Part shown: positions 54,428-62,719 of the stretch, one piece after another
How positions within the stretch are numbered: position 1 is the first letter of the stretch
Layout of the letters: every line of letters begins with the position of its first letter
NCBI GenBank assembly: GCA_038531945.1
Contig: JBCBBH010000002.1
Span: forward strand, 62,001-126,000
DNA: 64,000 bases
Reading direction: 5' to 3'
From: CALBPI01 sp038531945
GTDB lineage: Bacteria; Pseudomonadota; Gammaproteobacteria; Steroidobacterales; Woeseiaceae
Notes under the pieces: generated by a model
The model's database searches: none
Told to the model about the DNA's origin: nothing
Seen by the model: the letters and a program-made list of their open reading frames with translations, nothing else
Position numbers and translations under genes: made by a program

Positions 54428-55751
54428 GAAGTGACTCCAGTTGATCTGTGGTGAGGCGACCGTTCTCGAATAGTCGGTCGTCGGTCGTGCGTATGCGAAG
54501 TGCCAGCAAAGCGGACATGAAAAACAGGGCGGCCTGTGTGGAAAATACAGTCGCGTAGGCCAGGGCCAGGTTGTCTGTCGCCAAACGCGCCAGGTCAACG
54601 AGAATCGTTCCAACGACGGTGCCCGTCCCCATCGCGATTGCTTGCGCGCTTCCCCACACGCCCATACGAACGCCTTGCCGCCCCGGTTTGCCGCTGCCCA
54701 CGAGGCGCATCATATTGCCGATCGCAGCGACCGCGAATACGCCGTTGGCAACGCCCAGAGCGAATACCGTTGGCACGACAGGCAAAACCGCGGTTCGCGT
54801 TGGCGTGAGGAGCAGCGCGACGAGGCATAACGAGGAAGCGATGCAGCCAACAAAGATTCCGATGCGCAACGCCTGGACTCGACGGCTACCGATGATGCCG
54901 AGTCCGACCATTCCGATCAGAACACCCATGTTGTGTTGTTTGCTCAAGCCCGTGGACTCTGCAGGTGACATGTCGAAGACCGCGCCTCCGAAAGGTTCAA
55001 GCACAAGGTCTTGCAATCCGTAGGCGAACATCGACAGTGCGATGAAAACGCTGAAGAGCCTTGTCTCGGGCTCTGCCATGACCTCGCGAAGCGCAACCAG
55101 GAACGGCGTGTCGGGTGCTCGCTCATCGCGTGTTTCTGCGATATCAGAGTTGCCGCGTTCAATGCCCCAAACCGACACCACGCTCACAAGAAACGCAATC
55201 GCACAGACGCCGGTGACTACCATCTGCATGCGTCCCATGCTGAATGGATCGAGCAACGCTTCTGCAGACGCCGTCGTTATGATGAACCCGGCGATCATCA
55301 TGACCCACGTGATACAGGCAGCGGCGGCCCGTCGTTCCGGCTGAACCTTGGCCGCGAGCAGCACTAACAACGCTGTGCCGGAAGCACCGACACCGGCGCC
55401 CACCAGCAAAAATGCGGTGATCGAAATCGCCATGCCCGGTAGGGTCGCTCCGGCCATGACACCAGTCCCGACAGCGGACAAGCAGGCACCCAGCGCCAGC
55501 ACGAACATACCGGCGATAATCCAAGGCGTTCGCGCCCGACCGGTGTCAGACCCATGTCCGAAACGCGGGCGCAGAATCTGCATCGCATAGTGGATCGCGA
55601 GCAACAAACCGGCGAACGCTGCGGGCAGTGCCAGCTCCACGGCAATCACGCGATTGATGAGAGAAGTCATCAGGACAAAGATCGCGCCCAAAGACATTTG
55701 TACGGCGCCCAACCGGACGATGCCGAACCACGAAAGTCCGTGGGCGCTCAC
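54414..55751 (-). CDS. PucC/LhaA-like MFS protein (BCD family)
   Basis: A 445-residue, 12-TM protein of the BCD (bacteriochlorophyll delivery) family of MFS proteins, equivalent to the gene between bchG and bchP in purple bacteria. Signatures include LRLGAVQMSLGAIFVLMTSLINRVIAVELALPA (written here in part) and RPRFGHGSDTGRARTPWI. Helps assemble light-harvesting complexes by delivering pigment. GTG start overlapping the bchG stop by 4 bases. Confidence 0.88.
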   Translation of the reverse strand: MSAHGLSWFGIVRLGAVQMSLGAIFVLMTSLINRVIAVELALPAAFAGLLLAIHYAMQILRPRFGHGSDTGRARTPWIIAGMFVLALGACLSAVGTGVMAGATLPGMAISITAFLLVGAGVGASGTALLVLLAAKVQPERRAAAACITWVMMIAGFIITTASAEALLDPFSMGRMQMVVTGVCAIAFLVSVVSVWGIERGNSDIAETRDERAPDTPFLVALREVMAEPETRLFSVFIALSMFAYGLQDLVLEPFGGAVFDMSPAESTGLSKQHNMGVLIGMVGLGIIGSRRVQALRIGIFVGCIASSLCLVALLLTPTRTAVLPVVPTVFALGVANGVFAVAAIGNMMRLVGSGKPGRQGVRMGVWGSAQAIAMGTGTVVGTILVDLARLATDNLALAYATVFSTQAALFFMSALLALRIRTTDDRLFENGRLTTDQLESLHDRL

Positions 55752-56647
55752 AGCATGCTCCTCAATGCGAACGCGGTGACCATCATGCCGCTGACGAACA
55801 GCAGGACTCCGGTCGCGTTGTACCAGGGTGCATAACGGTGTGGGTCCGATAGCAACCGCGGCATCAGTACAATTTGTGCTGCTGTTGCTGCCGCAACCGC
55901 GAGCGCGAATATTGGCGCGTCCCAGGAATAGAGCAGCGCAGCGACGACTGCCTGCGGCAGCGCCATCACCAAACAGGCGAAGCGAGCGGCCTTTCGTGGC
56001 CCTAACTGGACGGGCAGGGATCGGATACCCATGGCGCGATCGCCATCGAGCGCTTTGAAATCATTTAGCGTCATGATGCCGTGGGCGCCCACGCTGTAGA
56101 GCAGCGCGACCAGGATGGTGGAGGTGTTCGGAAGCCCACCGACCATCACCGCGGCCGCCGTGAACCACGGTAAGCCCTCGTAGCACAAACCCACTGCGGC
56201 ATTGCCAAACCAACCATTGCGCTTCAGTCGAAATGGCGGTGCGCTGTACGCCCAGGCCAAGGCGAGCCCAAGAAGTGACGCAAGAAATACCCACAGGCCC
56301 AACAAAGCTGCAAGGATCATCGATAGTCCCGACCAGCCGATGGCGAGTATCCATCCAGCTCGAACCGATACGCGACCAGATGGGATGGGGCGGTGGGGTT
56401 CGTTCAGGGCATCGACATGACGATCAAACCAATCGTTGACCACTTGGCTGGTGCCGCAAAGGAACGGACCGGCAAGTAAAACGCCACCGAGCAAGAAAGG
56501 CAGGCGAGTCTCGATGGCAACCCCGGATGCGACGACGCCACAGGCGAACGCCCACATCGGCGGAAACCACGTGACCGGTTTCAGCAGTTCGATGACTGAG
56601 AGCCAGAACGGCACTCCATTCAGATTGGCGACTCTAGATTCCGGCAT
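55748..56647 (-). CDS. bchG: Bacteriochlorophyll synthase
   Basis: A 299-residue UbiA-type prenyltransferase with nine hydrophobic segments. The aspartate motif NDWFDRHVDALNEPHRPIPSG and the second TLNDFKALDGDRAMG are typical of BchG/ChlG. It esterifies bacteriochlorophyllide with geranylgeranyl diphosphate. No ribosome binding site is clear, and a possible -10 box ends 10 bases before the ATG, so the transcript may be almost leaderless. Confidence 0.94.
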   Translation of the reverse strand: MPESRVANLNGVPFWLSVIELLKPVTWFPPMWAFACGVVASGVAIETRLPFLLGGVLLAGPFLCGTSQVVNDWFDRHVDALNEPHRPIPSGRVSVRAGWILAIGWSGLSMILAALLGLWVFLASLLGLALAWAYSAPPFRLKRNGWFGNAAVGLCYEGLPWFTAAAVMVGGLPNTSTILVALLYSVGAHGIMTLNDFKALDGDRAMGIRSLPVQLGPRKAARFACLVMALPQAVVAALLYSWDAPIFALAVAAATAAQIVLMPRLLSDPHRYAPWYNATGVLLFVSGMMVTAFALRSML

Positions 56648-56657
56648 ACCAAATCAA

Positions 56658-56684
56658 GGTATACCCGCTAGGACCAATCGTCAA
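56658..56684 (-). promoter_or_regulatory. Possible bchG promoter
   Basis: On the minus strand, TTGACG (56684-56679) and TATACC (56663-56658) are 15 bases apart, shorter than the usual 17. The -35 overlaps one of the two PpsR-type motifs. Tentative. Confidence 0.35.
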
Positions 56685-56720
56685 CGAAAACTGACACTTG
56701 GGTGTCAGTAATATTGGACA
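56679..56720. promoter_or_regulatory. Tandem PpsR/CrtJ-type motifs upstream of bchG
   Basis: CGTCAACGAAAACTGACA (56679-56696) and TGTCAGTAATATTGGACA (56703-56720) both follow YGT-N12-ACA and lie 6 bases apart, the arrangement described for cooperative PpsR/CrtJ binding. The second is an exact TGT-N12-ACA. Between them runs the palindrome CTGACAC-TTGG-GTGTCAG. Confidence 0.65.
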
Positions 56721-56742
56721 AATAGAGAGTTACGTCTCTGGA

Positions 56743-58173
56743 CTAGTCGCCATTGCCGTTGTTCAGTCCATGGCGTCGTAGTTTGACATAAAGACTCTGG
56801 CGGCTGAGGCCCAGGATTTCCGCCGCAGACGCGCGGTTCCCGCCTGTGGTCTTGAGTGCCGATTCGATGCACATTTTCTCAATAATGTCGGTGGTTTCCC
56901 GGACGAGGTCCTTCAGTGCCACTCGGCCGACAAGCTCGGTCATTTGCTCCACGGAGTGGTGCAGGCTCTCTTTCTTGTCGATGTACTCACCCGCTTCACT
57001 ACTGCGGCGGATCACGCGTCGCACAACGTAACCGTACCGGCGGCCCGTATCGCCCTCGAGAGCAGCTGCGGACAACTCGACGTCTATCGGTGCCCCGTAT
57101 TCCACGTTGATTGTTGTGAAAAACTGGCGCACGACACCACGTTGCGTGAGGTTCTTGCGCAGGACGCTGACATCGACGCCTGCACGACCGAGCCATTGGT
57201 CCAGCGGCTGGTTTTGCAGCTGAAATTCTGAGGCGACCTGACACAACGACGTAAACGCGGCATTGGCGGTAACAATCAATCCGTTGTTGTCCGTGATGAC
57301 TATGCCGTCTGTCGATTGCTGGATCAGTTTCAGGACCAGGTCATCGTTACTGCTGTGCAACCGGTCGCTGCGTGCATTGTCCTCGCTGACGAGGCGCAGC
57401 ATGACCAATCGACTGTTCTCGCGCTGCAGACGGATCCCGCTTATCCAGACTTCGCGATCTTCGGCTGCGGTCTTGACCTGAATCTGAGATTCACGTCCGG
57501 TCGTACGAACTGTGCTTAGCAAGTCGTTGATCGCTTTCTGCGAGTCGTCGGCGAAGTTCCGGAAAACACTGCTGCCAGCCAGTTTGGAGATTTTCTCGTG
57601 CAGCAGTTCCGCTGCGGCCGGGTTGGCTTCGACCACGCGACCGCTATCCGGATCGGTGATCAAAATCGCTTCTCTCGCATGCTGGAACAGGACCCGATAT
57701 CGCGCCTCCGCATGCTGTAATCGTCGGTAGTCGTTCTCGATCGCATGTTGCATATCGAGCAGCTGCTGTTGCATGTCGGAAATCGGGCTCAGGTCTTTGC
57801 CAATTGCCAGAATCAAGTCGCTGTCGCCTGCCCGGATAGCAAGGTAGAGAACCGGGATATCGCTGCGCGACTCCTGGCTGGGATGGTTGACCTGGCGCCA
57901 GCGACGGTCGCCGTTCGTGGCGCCGGCGGCATCGATCAGTCGCTCGATCTTCGGCAGGCTGTCATCGGACACGGTTTCCGACCAGCGTTTGCCAACCCAT
58001 TGATCTGCAACGCGTCGCAATGGCTCGTCTGCACCGAAGGCGACATCGATGATGACGCCATCCGGGTTGATCAATAGTGAGATGTCGTGCGATGCGCCAA
58101 GCAATTCAGCCATCGATTCACGACTGATTTCATTAAGTGCACTCTGATGATTCTTGAACGGAATCATGTTCAT
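56743..58173 (-). CDS. ppsR: Photosystem gene repressor PpsR/CrtJ
   Basis: A 476-residue regulator: N-terminal PAS-like domain (about 25-130), PAS1 (about 155-265), PAS2 (about 280-390) and a Fis-type HTH at the end (GNRASAAEILGLSRQSLYVKLRRHGL). PpsR represses bch, crt and puc genes in oxygen or light by binding TGT-N12-ACA. Only two cysteines are present: Cys311 in PAS2 and Cys435 in the HTH domain (the position of the redox Cys of R. capsulatus CrtJ). A Cys in the region between PAS1 and PAS2, as in R. sphaeroides Cys251, is not seen. Confidence 0.92.
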   Translation of the reverse strand: MNMIPFKNHQSALNEISRESMAELLGASHDISLLINPDGVIIDVAFGADEPLRRVADQWVGKRWSETVSDDSLPKIERLIDAAGATNGDRRWRQVNHPSQESRSDIPVLYLAIRAGDSDLILAIGKDLSPISDMQQQLLDMQHAIENDYRRLQHAEARYRVLFQHAREAILITDPDSGRVVEANPAAAELLHEKISKLAGSSVFRNFADDSQKAINDLLSTVRTTGRESQIQVKTAAEDREVWISGIRLQRENSRLVMLRLVSEDNARSDRLHSSNDDLVLKLIQQSTDGIVITDNNGLIVTANAAFTSLCQVASEFQLQNQPLDQWLGRAGVDVSVLRKNLTQRGVVRQFFTTINVEYGAPIDVELSAAALEGDTGRRYGYVVRRVIRRSSEAGEYIDKKESLHHSVEQMTELVGRVALKDLVRETTDIIEKMCIESALKTTGGNRASAAEILGLSRQSLYVKLRRHGLNNGNGD

Positions 58174-58219
58174 GAGCCTGTGTTGGTGCTGGACATGTCA
58201 TCCAGGTTACGCATTGGGT

Positions 58220-59104
58220 TCAAGCGCTCCGAGAGCGGTTTCTCGCCACTGTCTCGGTTACTTTCGAAATCACGTCGTCGTCCACTTCTTCTACGATCAC
58301 GTCTGCGCCGAGCGTTGCCGCGAGATCGGGCTGCTTCTGCAACACTGAACCGCCGGCAATGACGATCACATCTGGATTCGTTGCGTGTTTACGAATCTCC
58401 TTGATGGTCTCAGCGGCTGCTGGCAGATGGCGTTCGCTGCCAATCGACAGACCGACCACGTCGCAGCGCTCGCTGCTGACGATATCGATCAATTCGTTAC
58501 GACTGCGTGGTACCCCGGACCACACGTTCCAGTCATGCGCGCGAAAGTGTTCGAGGACGAGATAGAGACCAAAAGTATGTTGTTCGCCGACGACCGTTGT
58601 CACGAGAATGCTTGGTTTGTCGTCGCTCCCCGGCTTTGGATTGACCGGAAAAAGCGGTGCGGTAGATACAAACAGGTGCCGAATCTTGGCGATAGCGATC
58701 GTGACGTCCGCGAATCCGCAGTCGTCGTCCTCCCACATGACGCCGAGTCGCCGTGCGGCGGGGGCGAGCAAGTGCTCATAGACTTGCAGCAACGAATGTT
58801 CGCTGATTCGCAGTCGGTCTATGAAGTCCGCCGCGTCATCAGCCGATTTCGACAGTAGCGCAGCGACGAAACCGTCGACGTCGTACTCAAGCACATCGTC
58901 GGTGGCCGGTTCATTCGAGAAAGTAATTTGTGCCGTGCTGAATCTCATTTGCAGTCTCGGGATGATCTCCTGCTCGATCAGCTGTGATAAAGAGGCCAGC
59001 TCGTCTCTCGCGGCCTGTTTCGAATTTCCGAAAAGCCGCCTGCTCCTGTCGAGCAGTCGGGTAAATACGCCGTCGCCTGACGGTGTCTCGCTACTTTCTG
59101 CCAT
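58220..59104 (-). CDS. aerR: AerR/PpaA-type B12-binding antirepressor
   Basis: About 294 residues. The C-terminal cobalamin-binding domain has TTVVGEQHTFGLYLVLEHFRAHDWNVW, VVGLSIGSERHLPA and VIVIAGGSVLQ; the N-terminal part is helical. In Rhodobacter, AerR with light-sensitive B12 controls CrtJ/PpsR. It lies 46 bases upstream of ppsR on the same strand, the usual aerR-ppsR order. ATG 59104 is chosen; ATG 59113 and TTG 59125 are in frame. No strong ribosome binding site singles one out. Confidence 0.88.
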   Translation of the reverse strand: MAESSETPSGDGVFTRLLDRSRRLFGNSKQAARDELASLSQLIEQEIIPRLQMRFSTAQITFSNEPATDDVLEYDVDGFVAALLSKSADDAADFIDRLRISEHSLLQVYEHLLAPAARRLGVMWEDDDCGFADVTIAIAKIRHLFVSTAPLFPVNPKPGSDDKPSILVTTVVGEQHTFGLYLVLEHFRAHDWNVWSGVPRSRNELIDIVSSERCDVVGLSIGSERHLPAAAETIKEIRKHATNPDVIVIAGGSVLQKQPDLAATLGADVIVEEVDDDVISKVTETVARNRSRSA

Positions 59105-59170
59105 CGCCCCCATCCCGCAAATCAAAGGGATATCGGGGAAAGTCTAGCATTGCTTCCTACAATTGAATTT

Positions 59171-59199
59171 AGTAGACACTTCTTAGTCATAAATGTCAA
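59171..59199 (-). promoter_or_regulatory. Possible aerR-ppsR promoter
   Basis: Minus strand: TTGACA (59199-59194), 17-base spacer, TCTACT (59176-59171). The -35 overlaps the TGTCA half of a PpsR-type motif, so autoregulation by PpsR is plausible. Confidence 0.42.
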
Positions 59200-59211
59200 T
59201 TTTTCTAGACG
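59194..59211. promoter_or_regulatory. PpsR-type motif 1 (aerR/bchF region)
   Basis: TGTCAATTTTTCTAGACG fits TGT-N12-ACR with one deviation in the right half. It overlaps the putative aerR -35. Confidence 0.45.
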
Positions 59212-59227
59212 TGGTGTTTGGTTGACA
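59210..59227. promoter_or_regulatory. PpsR-type motif 2 (bchF -35)
   Basis: CGTGGTGTTTGGTTGACA fits YGT-N12-ACA; its right half is the -35 TTGACA of the putative bchF promoter, so bound repressor would block RNA polymerase. Confidence 0.45.
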
Positions 59228-59250
59228 CTTGAGCACCGCCCCCGTAAATT
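59222..59250 (+). promoter_or_regulatory. Putative sigma-70 promoter of bchF-bchM
   Basis: TTGACA (59222-59227), 17-base spacer, TAAATT (59245-59250). Transcription would start near 59257, giving a leader of about 55 bases before bchF. Confidence 0.55.
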
Positions 59251-59258
59251 TAGCTTAA

Positions 59259-59276
59259 CGTCAGTGTTGATTGACA
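59259..59276. promoter_or_regulatory. PpsR-type motif 3 (near bchF start site)
   Basis: CGTCAGTGTTGATTGACA has both inner halves of the consensus (GTCA-N8-TGAC) with C for T at the first base. It covers the predicted transcription start. Confidence 0.5.
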
Positions 59277-59311
59277 GCGCTGCGACAGGATGAATTGGGA
59301 GTAGTGCACAG

Positions 59312-59842
59312 ATGGCAGACCGCGAAGCCGCCAGCGAACACACTACGGTGCTCTATACGCCAGAGCAGCGCCGGCGACGTGACGCGTCCATCTGGACTTT
59401 AGTCCAGGGTATCCTGGCACCTTTGCAATTCGTCGTATTTCTGGTCAGCCTCGTCCTCGTTTTGCGCTACCTGTCTACCGGTGCCGGCGAGACGCTGGCG
59501 ATTGCTTCGGTTCTGCTAAAGACGTTCCTGCTTTACGCCATCATGATCACAGGTTCACTGTGGGAGAAAGATGTCTTCGGCGAGTACCTCTTCGTCGACA
59601 TGTTCTTCTGGGAGGACGTGGTCAGCATGCTCGTCATGCTGTTGCACAGCTGGTATGTGCTCGCGGTAATTTTCGGTTGGTACGGGCCGATCGGCCAGAG
59701 CTACATCGCGCTGGCTGCATACCTTGCGTACATCATCAATGCAGCGCAATTTTTGTGGAAGTTCCGCCTTGCCCGTCAAGGCGTGGCGAGAACTTCTGGA
59801 GTCGGCGGTCAAAGCACGCCGGCCGCTGAGGGCGTGTCATGA
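59312..59842 (+). CDS. bchF: Vinyl (bacterio)chlorophyllide hydratase
   Basis: A 176-residue membrane protein with four hydrophobic segments, including ALVQGILAPLQFVVFLVSLVLVLRYL-like sequence (in part) and EKDVFGEYLFVDMFFWEDVVSMLVMLLH, the BchF signature. It hydrates the vinyl group in the branch toward bacteriochlorophyll a. First gene of the plus-strand bch operon; its stop overlaps the bchN start (ATGA). Confidence 0.93.
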   Translation: MADREAASEHTTVLYTPEQRRRRDASIWTLVQGILAPLQFVVFLVSLVLVLRYLSTGAGETLAIASVLLKTFLLYAIMITGSLWEKDVFGEYLFVDMFFWEDVVSMLVMLLHSWYVLAVIFGWYGPIGQSYIALAAYLAYIINAAQFLWKFRLARQGVARTSGVGGQSTPAAEGVS

Positions 59843-61116
59843 CGACCGCCGTGCTTCAGCCACGCGAAGCTCTTGCGAAAGCACCCGATGGGGTGTTGCG
59901 CGAGCGTGGCCAACGTGAAGTGTTCTGTGGGTTGACCGGCATTGTCTGGTTACACCGGAAAATGCAGGACGCTTTCTTCCTTGTGGTGGGTTCCAGAACC
60001 TGCGCACATCTGATCCAGTCAGCCGCGGGCGTCATGATCTTCGCGGAGCCGAGGTTCGCCACGGCAATCATTGACGACCGCGACCTGGCTGGGCTAGCTG
60101 ATGCGAACGAGGAGCTTGATCGAGAGGTAGCACGCCTGCTGGCGCGTCGCCCCGATATCAAGCTCCTCTTTCTTGTCGGCTCATGCCCATCTGAGGTCAT
60201 CAAACTTGATCTCGCAAAAGCCGCTCAGCGGCTTTCCGCACAATTCATGCCGGATGTCCGAGTCCTGAACTACTCGGGTAGCGGTATCGAAACCACGTTT
60301 ACACAGGGTGAAGATGCCTGTCTTGCCTCGCTTGTTCCCGAGATGACAGACAGCGACGAGTCTCAGTTGCTTGTCGTCGGCGCGCTCGCCGATATCGTGG
60401 AAGACCAGTTCCAGGATTTGTTCCAGCGTCTTGGCATTACGCGCGTCGGTTTTTTACCAATGCGATCGTTGGGCGATTTGCCCGCTGTCGGGGAAAACAC
60501 CCACTACTTGCTGGCGCAGCCGTTTCTGACGGAGACCGCGGCGGCATTGGAGCAACGAGGCGCGCAGCGTATCCCCGCGCCGTTTCCGATCGGCGAGCAC
60601 GGCACAACGGGATGGCTCGCTGCTGCAGCACGAACGTTCGGTGTTGCCGAACGATTGTTTGATGAGGTTACGGCAGCGCCTCGCGCACGGGCGCGAAAAG
60701 CCGTTGCGGTCCAGCGCGAGACGCTGGCAGGCAAAAAGGTGTTTTTCTTTCCGGATTCGCAGCTCGAGGTGCCGTTGGCGCGATTCCTCAATGAAGAATT
60801 AGAAGTTGAGTTGAGTGAGGTCGGCACGCCCTACCTGCATCGCCAGCATCTTGCGGATGAGCTCGCACGCTTGCCGGAGACCATCACGCTGAGTGAGGGT
60901 CAGGATGTCGAGCGTCAACTCGACCGTTGCGAGCAAGCGGCCCCGGACCTGGTGGTTTGCGGTTTGGGCCTTGCGAACCCGCTGGAGGCCCAGGGTGTGA
61001 CGACCAAATGGTCGATTGAACTTGTTTTTTCACCAATCCACGGTTACGAGCAGGCCGGTGACTGTGCCGAGTTGTTCGCTCGGCCCTTGAAGCGCAGTGC
61101 GCGACTGGCGGTCTGA
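59839..61116 (+). CDS. bchN: Dark-operative protochlorophyllide reductase, subunit N
   Basis: A 425-residue nitrogenase-like subunit. Cysteine ligands of the NB-cluster are Cys30 (REVFCGLTG), Cys55 (VVGSRTCAHLIQSAAGV) and Cys116 (VGSCPSEVIKLDL), the usual three; the fourth ligand comes from BchB. Forms the catalytic heterotetramer with BchB that reduces ring D of protochlorophyllide without light. Coupled by overlaps to bchF and bchB. Confidence 0.96.
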   Translation: MTTAVLQPREALAKAPDGVLRERGQREVFCGLTGIVWLHRKMQDAFFLVVGSRTCAHLIQSAAGVMIFAEPRFATAIIDDRDLAGLADANEELDREVARLLARRPDIKLLFLVGSCPSEVIKLDLAKAAQRLSAQFMPDVRVLNYSGSGIETTFTQGEDACLASLVPEMTDSDESQLLVVGALADIVEDQFQDLFQRLGITRVGFLPMRSLGDLPAVGENTHYLLAQPFLTETAAALEQRGAQRIPAPFPIGEHGTTGWLAAAARTFGVAERLFDEVTAAPRARARKAVAVQRETLAGKKVFFFPDSQLEVPLARFLNEELEVELSEVGTPYLHRQHLADELARLPETITLSEGQDVERQLDRCEQAAPDLVVCGLGLANPLEAQGVTTKWSIELVFSPIHGYEQAGDCAELFARPLKRSARLAV

Positions 61117-62684
61117 TGAAACTCACGTTGTGGACATACGAGGGACCAACGCATGTTGGTGCCATGCGAGTGGCAACCGCCATGCGGGATGTACACTACG
61201 TTCTGCACGCGCCTCAGGGTGACACTTACGCCGACTTGCTCTTTACAATGATCGAGCGCAAATCAACGCGTCCTCCTGTCACGTACACAACGTTCCAGGC
61301 GCGTGACCTTGGCGGCGACACAGCAACGCTGTTTCAGGACTCCGCGCGCGCCGCCTACGAACGATTCAAGCCGGCAGCCATGTTGGTTGGTGCGTCGTGC
61401 ACCGCTGAGTTGATTCAGGACGATCCGGGCGGGCTTGCTGAAGGCATGGGATTGCCGGTACCTGTCATTCCGCTCGAGCTGCCTTCCTACCAACGCAAGG
61501 AAAACTGGGCTGCTGCAGAGACGTTTTATCACCTCGCGCGCGGGCTGGCCGGCAACGCTGCCAAAGCGTTCCGTGAAAATCCGGAAACAGCGCGTAGTCG
61601 TGACGGTCGCCGGCCCAGATGCAATATTCTCGGTCCCACCGCACTTGGCTTTCGCCATCGCGATGATCTGGTCGAAGTGTGCTCGATCCTGCAGCGACTC
61701 GGTGTTGATGTGAACGTCATTGCGCCACTCGATGCCAGCGCGTCGGATCTCACTCGTCTCGGTGAGGCCGATTTCAATGTCGTGATGTATCCGGAGACAG
61801 GTCTGACAACTGCTTCCTGGTTGAAGCGTGCCTTTCGCCAGCCAATGACAACGATCGTTCCGATCGGAGTGAATGCGACGAGCGCGTTCATCCGCGAAGT
61901 CGCCGAGCTCGCAGGTGTCGATCCGGAGCCTGCACTGCAGGATGGTCGGTCGCGCCTGCCGTGGTATTCGCGCTCCGTTGATTCGACCTACCTGACCGGA
62001 AAACGCGTGTTTATTTTTGCTGACGCGACGCACGCACTTGCCGCCGCTCGCGTCGCCAAAGAAGAGCTTGGGTTTGAGGTCGTAGGTCTTGGAACCTACT
62101 CGCGCGAGTTTGCTCGCGAGGTACGTGCACATGCCGAGTCACTCGGTCTGGAAGCGTTGATCACGGACGACTATCTCGAAGTGGAACGCGCGGTTTCCGA
62201 AGTCGAACCCGAGTTGGTGCTCGGTACGCAAATGGAGCGTCATGTGGCCAAGCGATTGGGTATCGGTTGCGCCGTGATTTCCGCGCCGATGCACGTTCAG
62301 GATTTCCCGGCGGCACATTCGCCGCAGATGGGTTATGCCGGTGCCAACCTGTTGTTCGATACGTGGGTGCATCCGCTAATGATGGGTCTGGAAGAGCACC
62401 TGCTCGGGATGTTCCGGGAAGACTTCGAATTCGGAAATGGTGCGATGCCGTCGCATCTCGGTCACGCGTCCGGTCAACCTGCACCGCTTGCGAAGCCAGC
62501 CTCAGAGGTTTCTGAGAACGGCGCGCCGGTGTGGGCTGAGGATGCCGAGTCGGAACTTGGGAAAATTCCGTTCTTCGTCCGGGGCAAGGCGCGGCGAAAT
62601 ACCGAGCGTTACGCTCGAGAGCAGGGACTAACAACAATCAGCGTCGCCACTTTGTACGACGCGAAGGCGCATTTCGCGCGATGA
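61116..62684 (+). CDS. bchB: Dark-operative protochlorophyllide reductase, subunit B
   Basis: A 522-residue subunit, normal length. Asp36 (APQGDTYADLLF) is the unusual Asp ligand of the NB-cluster. The C-terminal part has IPFFVRGKARRNTERYAREQG, the DUF3458-free BchB tail domain. The start overlaps the bchN stop by one base. In most purple bacteria bchH follows; here the stop overlaps an in-frame ATG of bchL instead. Confidence 0.96.
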   Translation: MKLTLWTYEGPTHVGAMRVATAMRDVHYVLHAPQGDTYADLLFTMIERKSTRPPVTYTTFQARDLGGDTATLFQDSARAAYERFKPAAMLVGASCTAELIQDDPGGLAEGMGLPVPVIPLELPSYQRKENWAAAETFYHLARGLAGNAAKAFRENPETARSRDGRRPRCNILGPTALGFRHRDDLVEVCSILQRLGVDVNVIAPLDASASDLTRLGEADFNVVMYPETGLTTASWLKRAFRQPMTTIVPIGVNATSAFIREVAELAGVDPEPALQDGRSRLPWYSRSVDSTYLTGKRVFIFADATHALAAARVAKEELGFEVVGLGTYSREFAREVRAHAESLGLEALITDDYLEVERAVSEVEPELVLGTQMERHVAKRLGIGCAVISAPMHVQDFPAAHSPQMGYAGANLLFDTWVHPLMMGLEEHLLGMFREDFEFGNGAMPSHLGHASGQPAPLAKPASEVSENGAPVWAEDAESELGKIPFFVRGKARRNTERYAREQGLTTISVATLYDAKAHFAR

Positions 62685-62719
62685 GGGACACGCGACATTC
62701 GGTCGCAAGGAATGAATCG

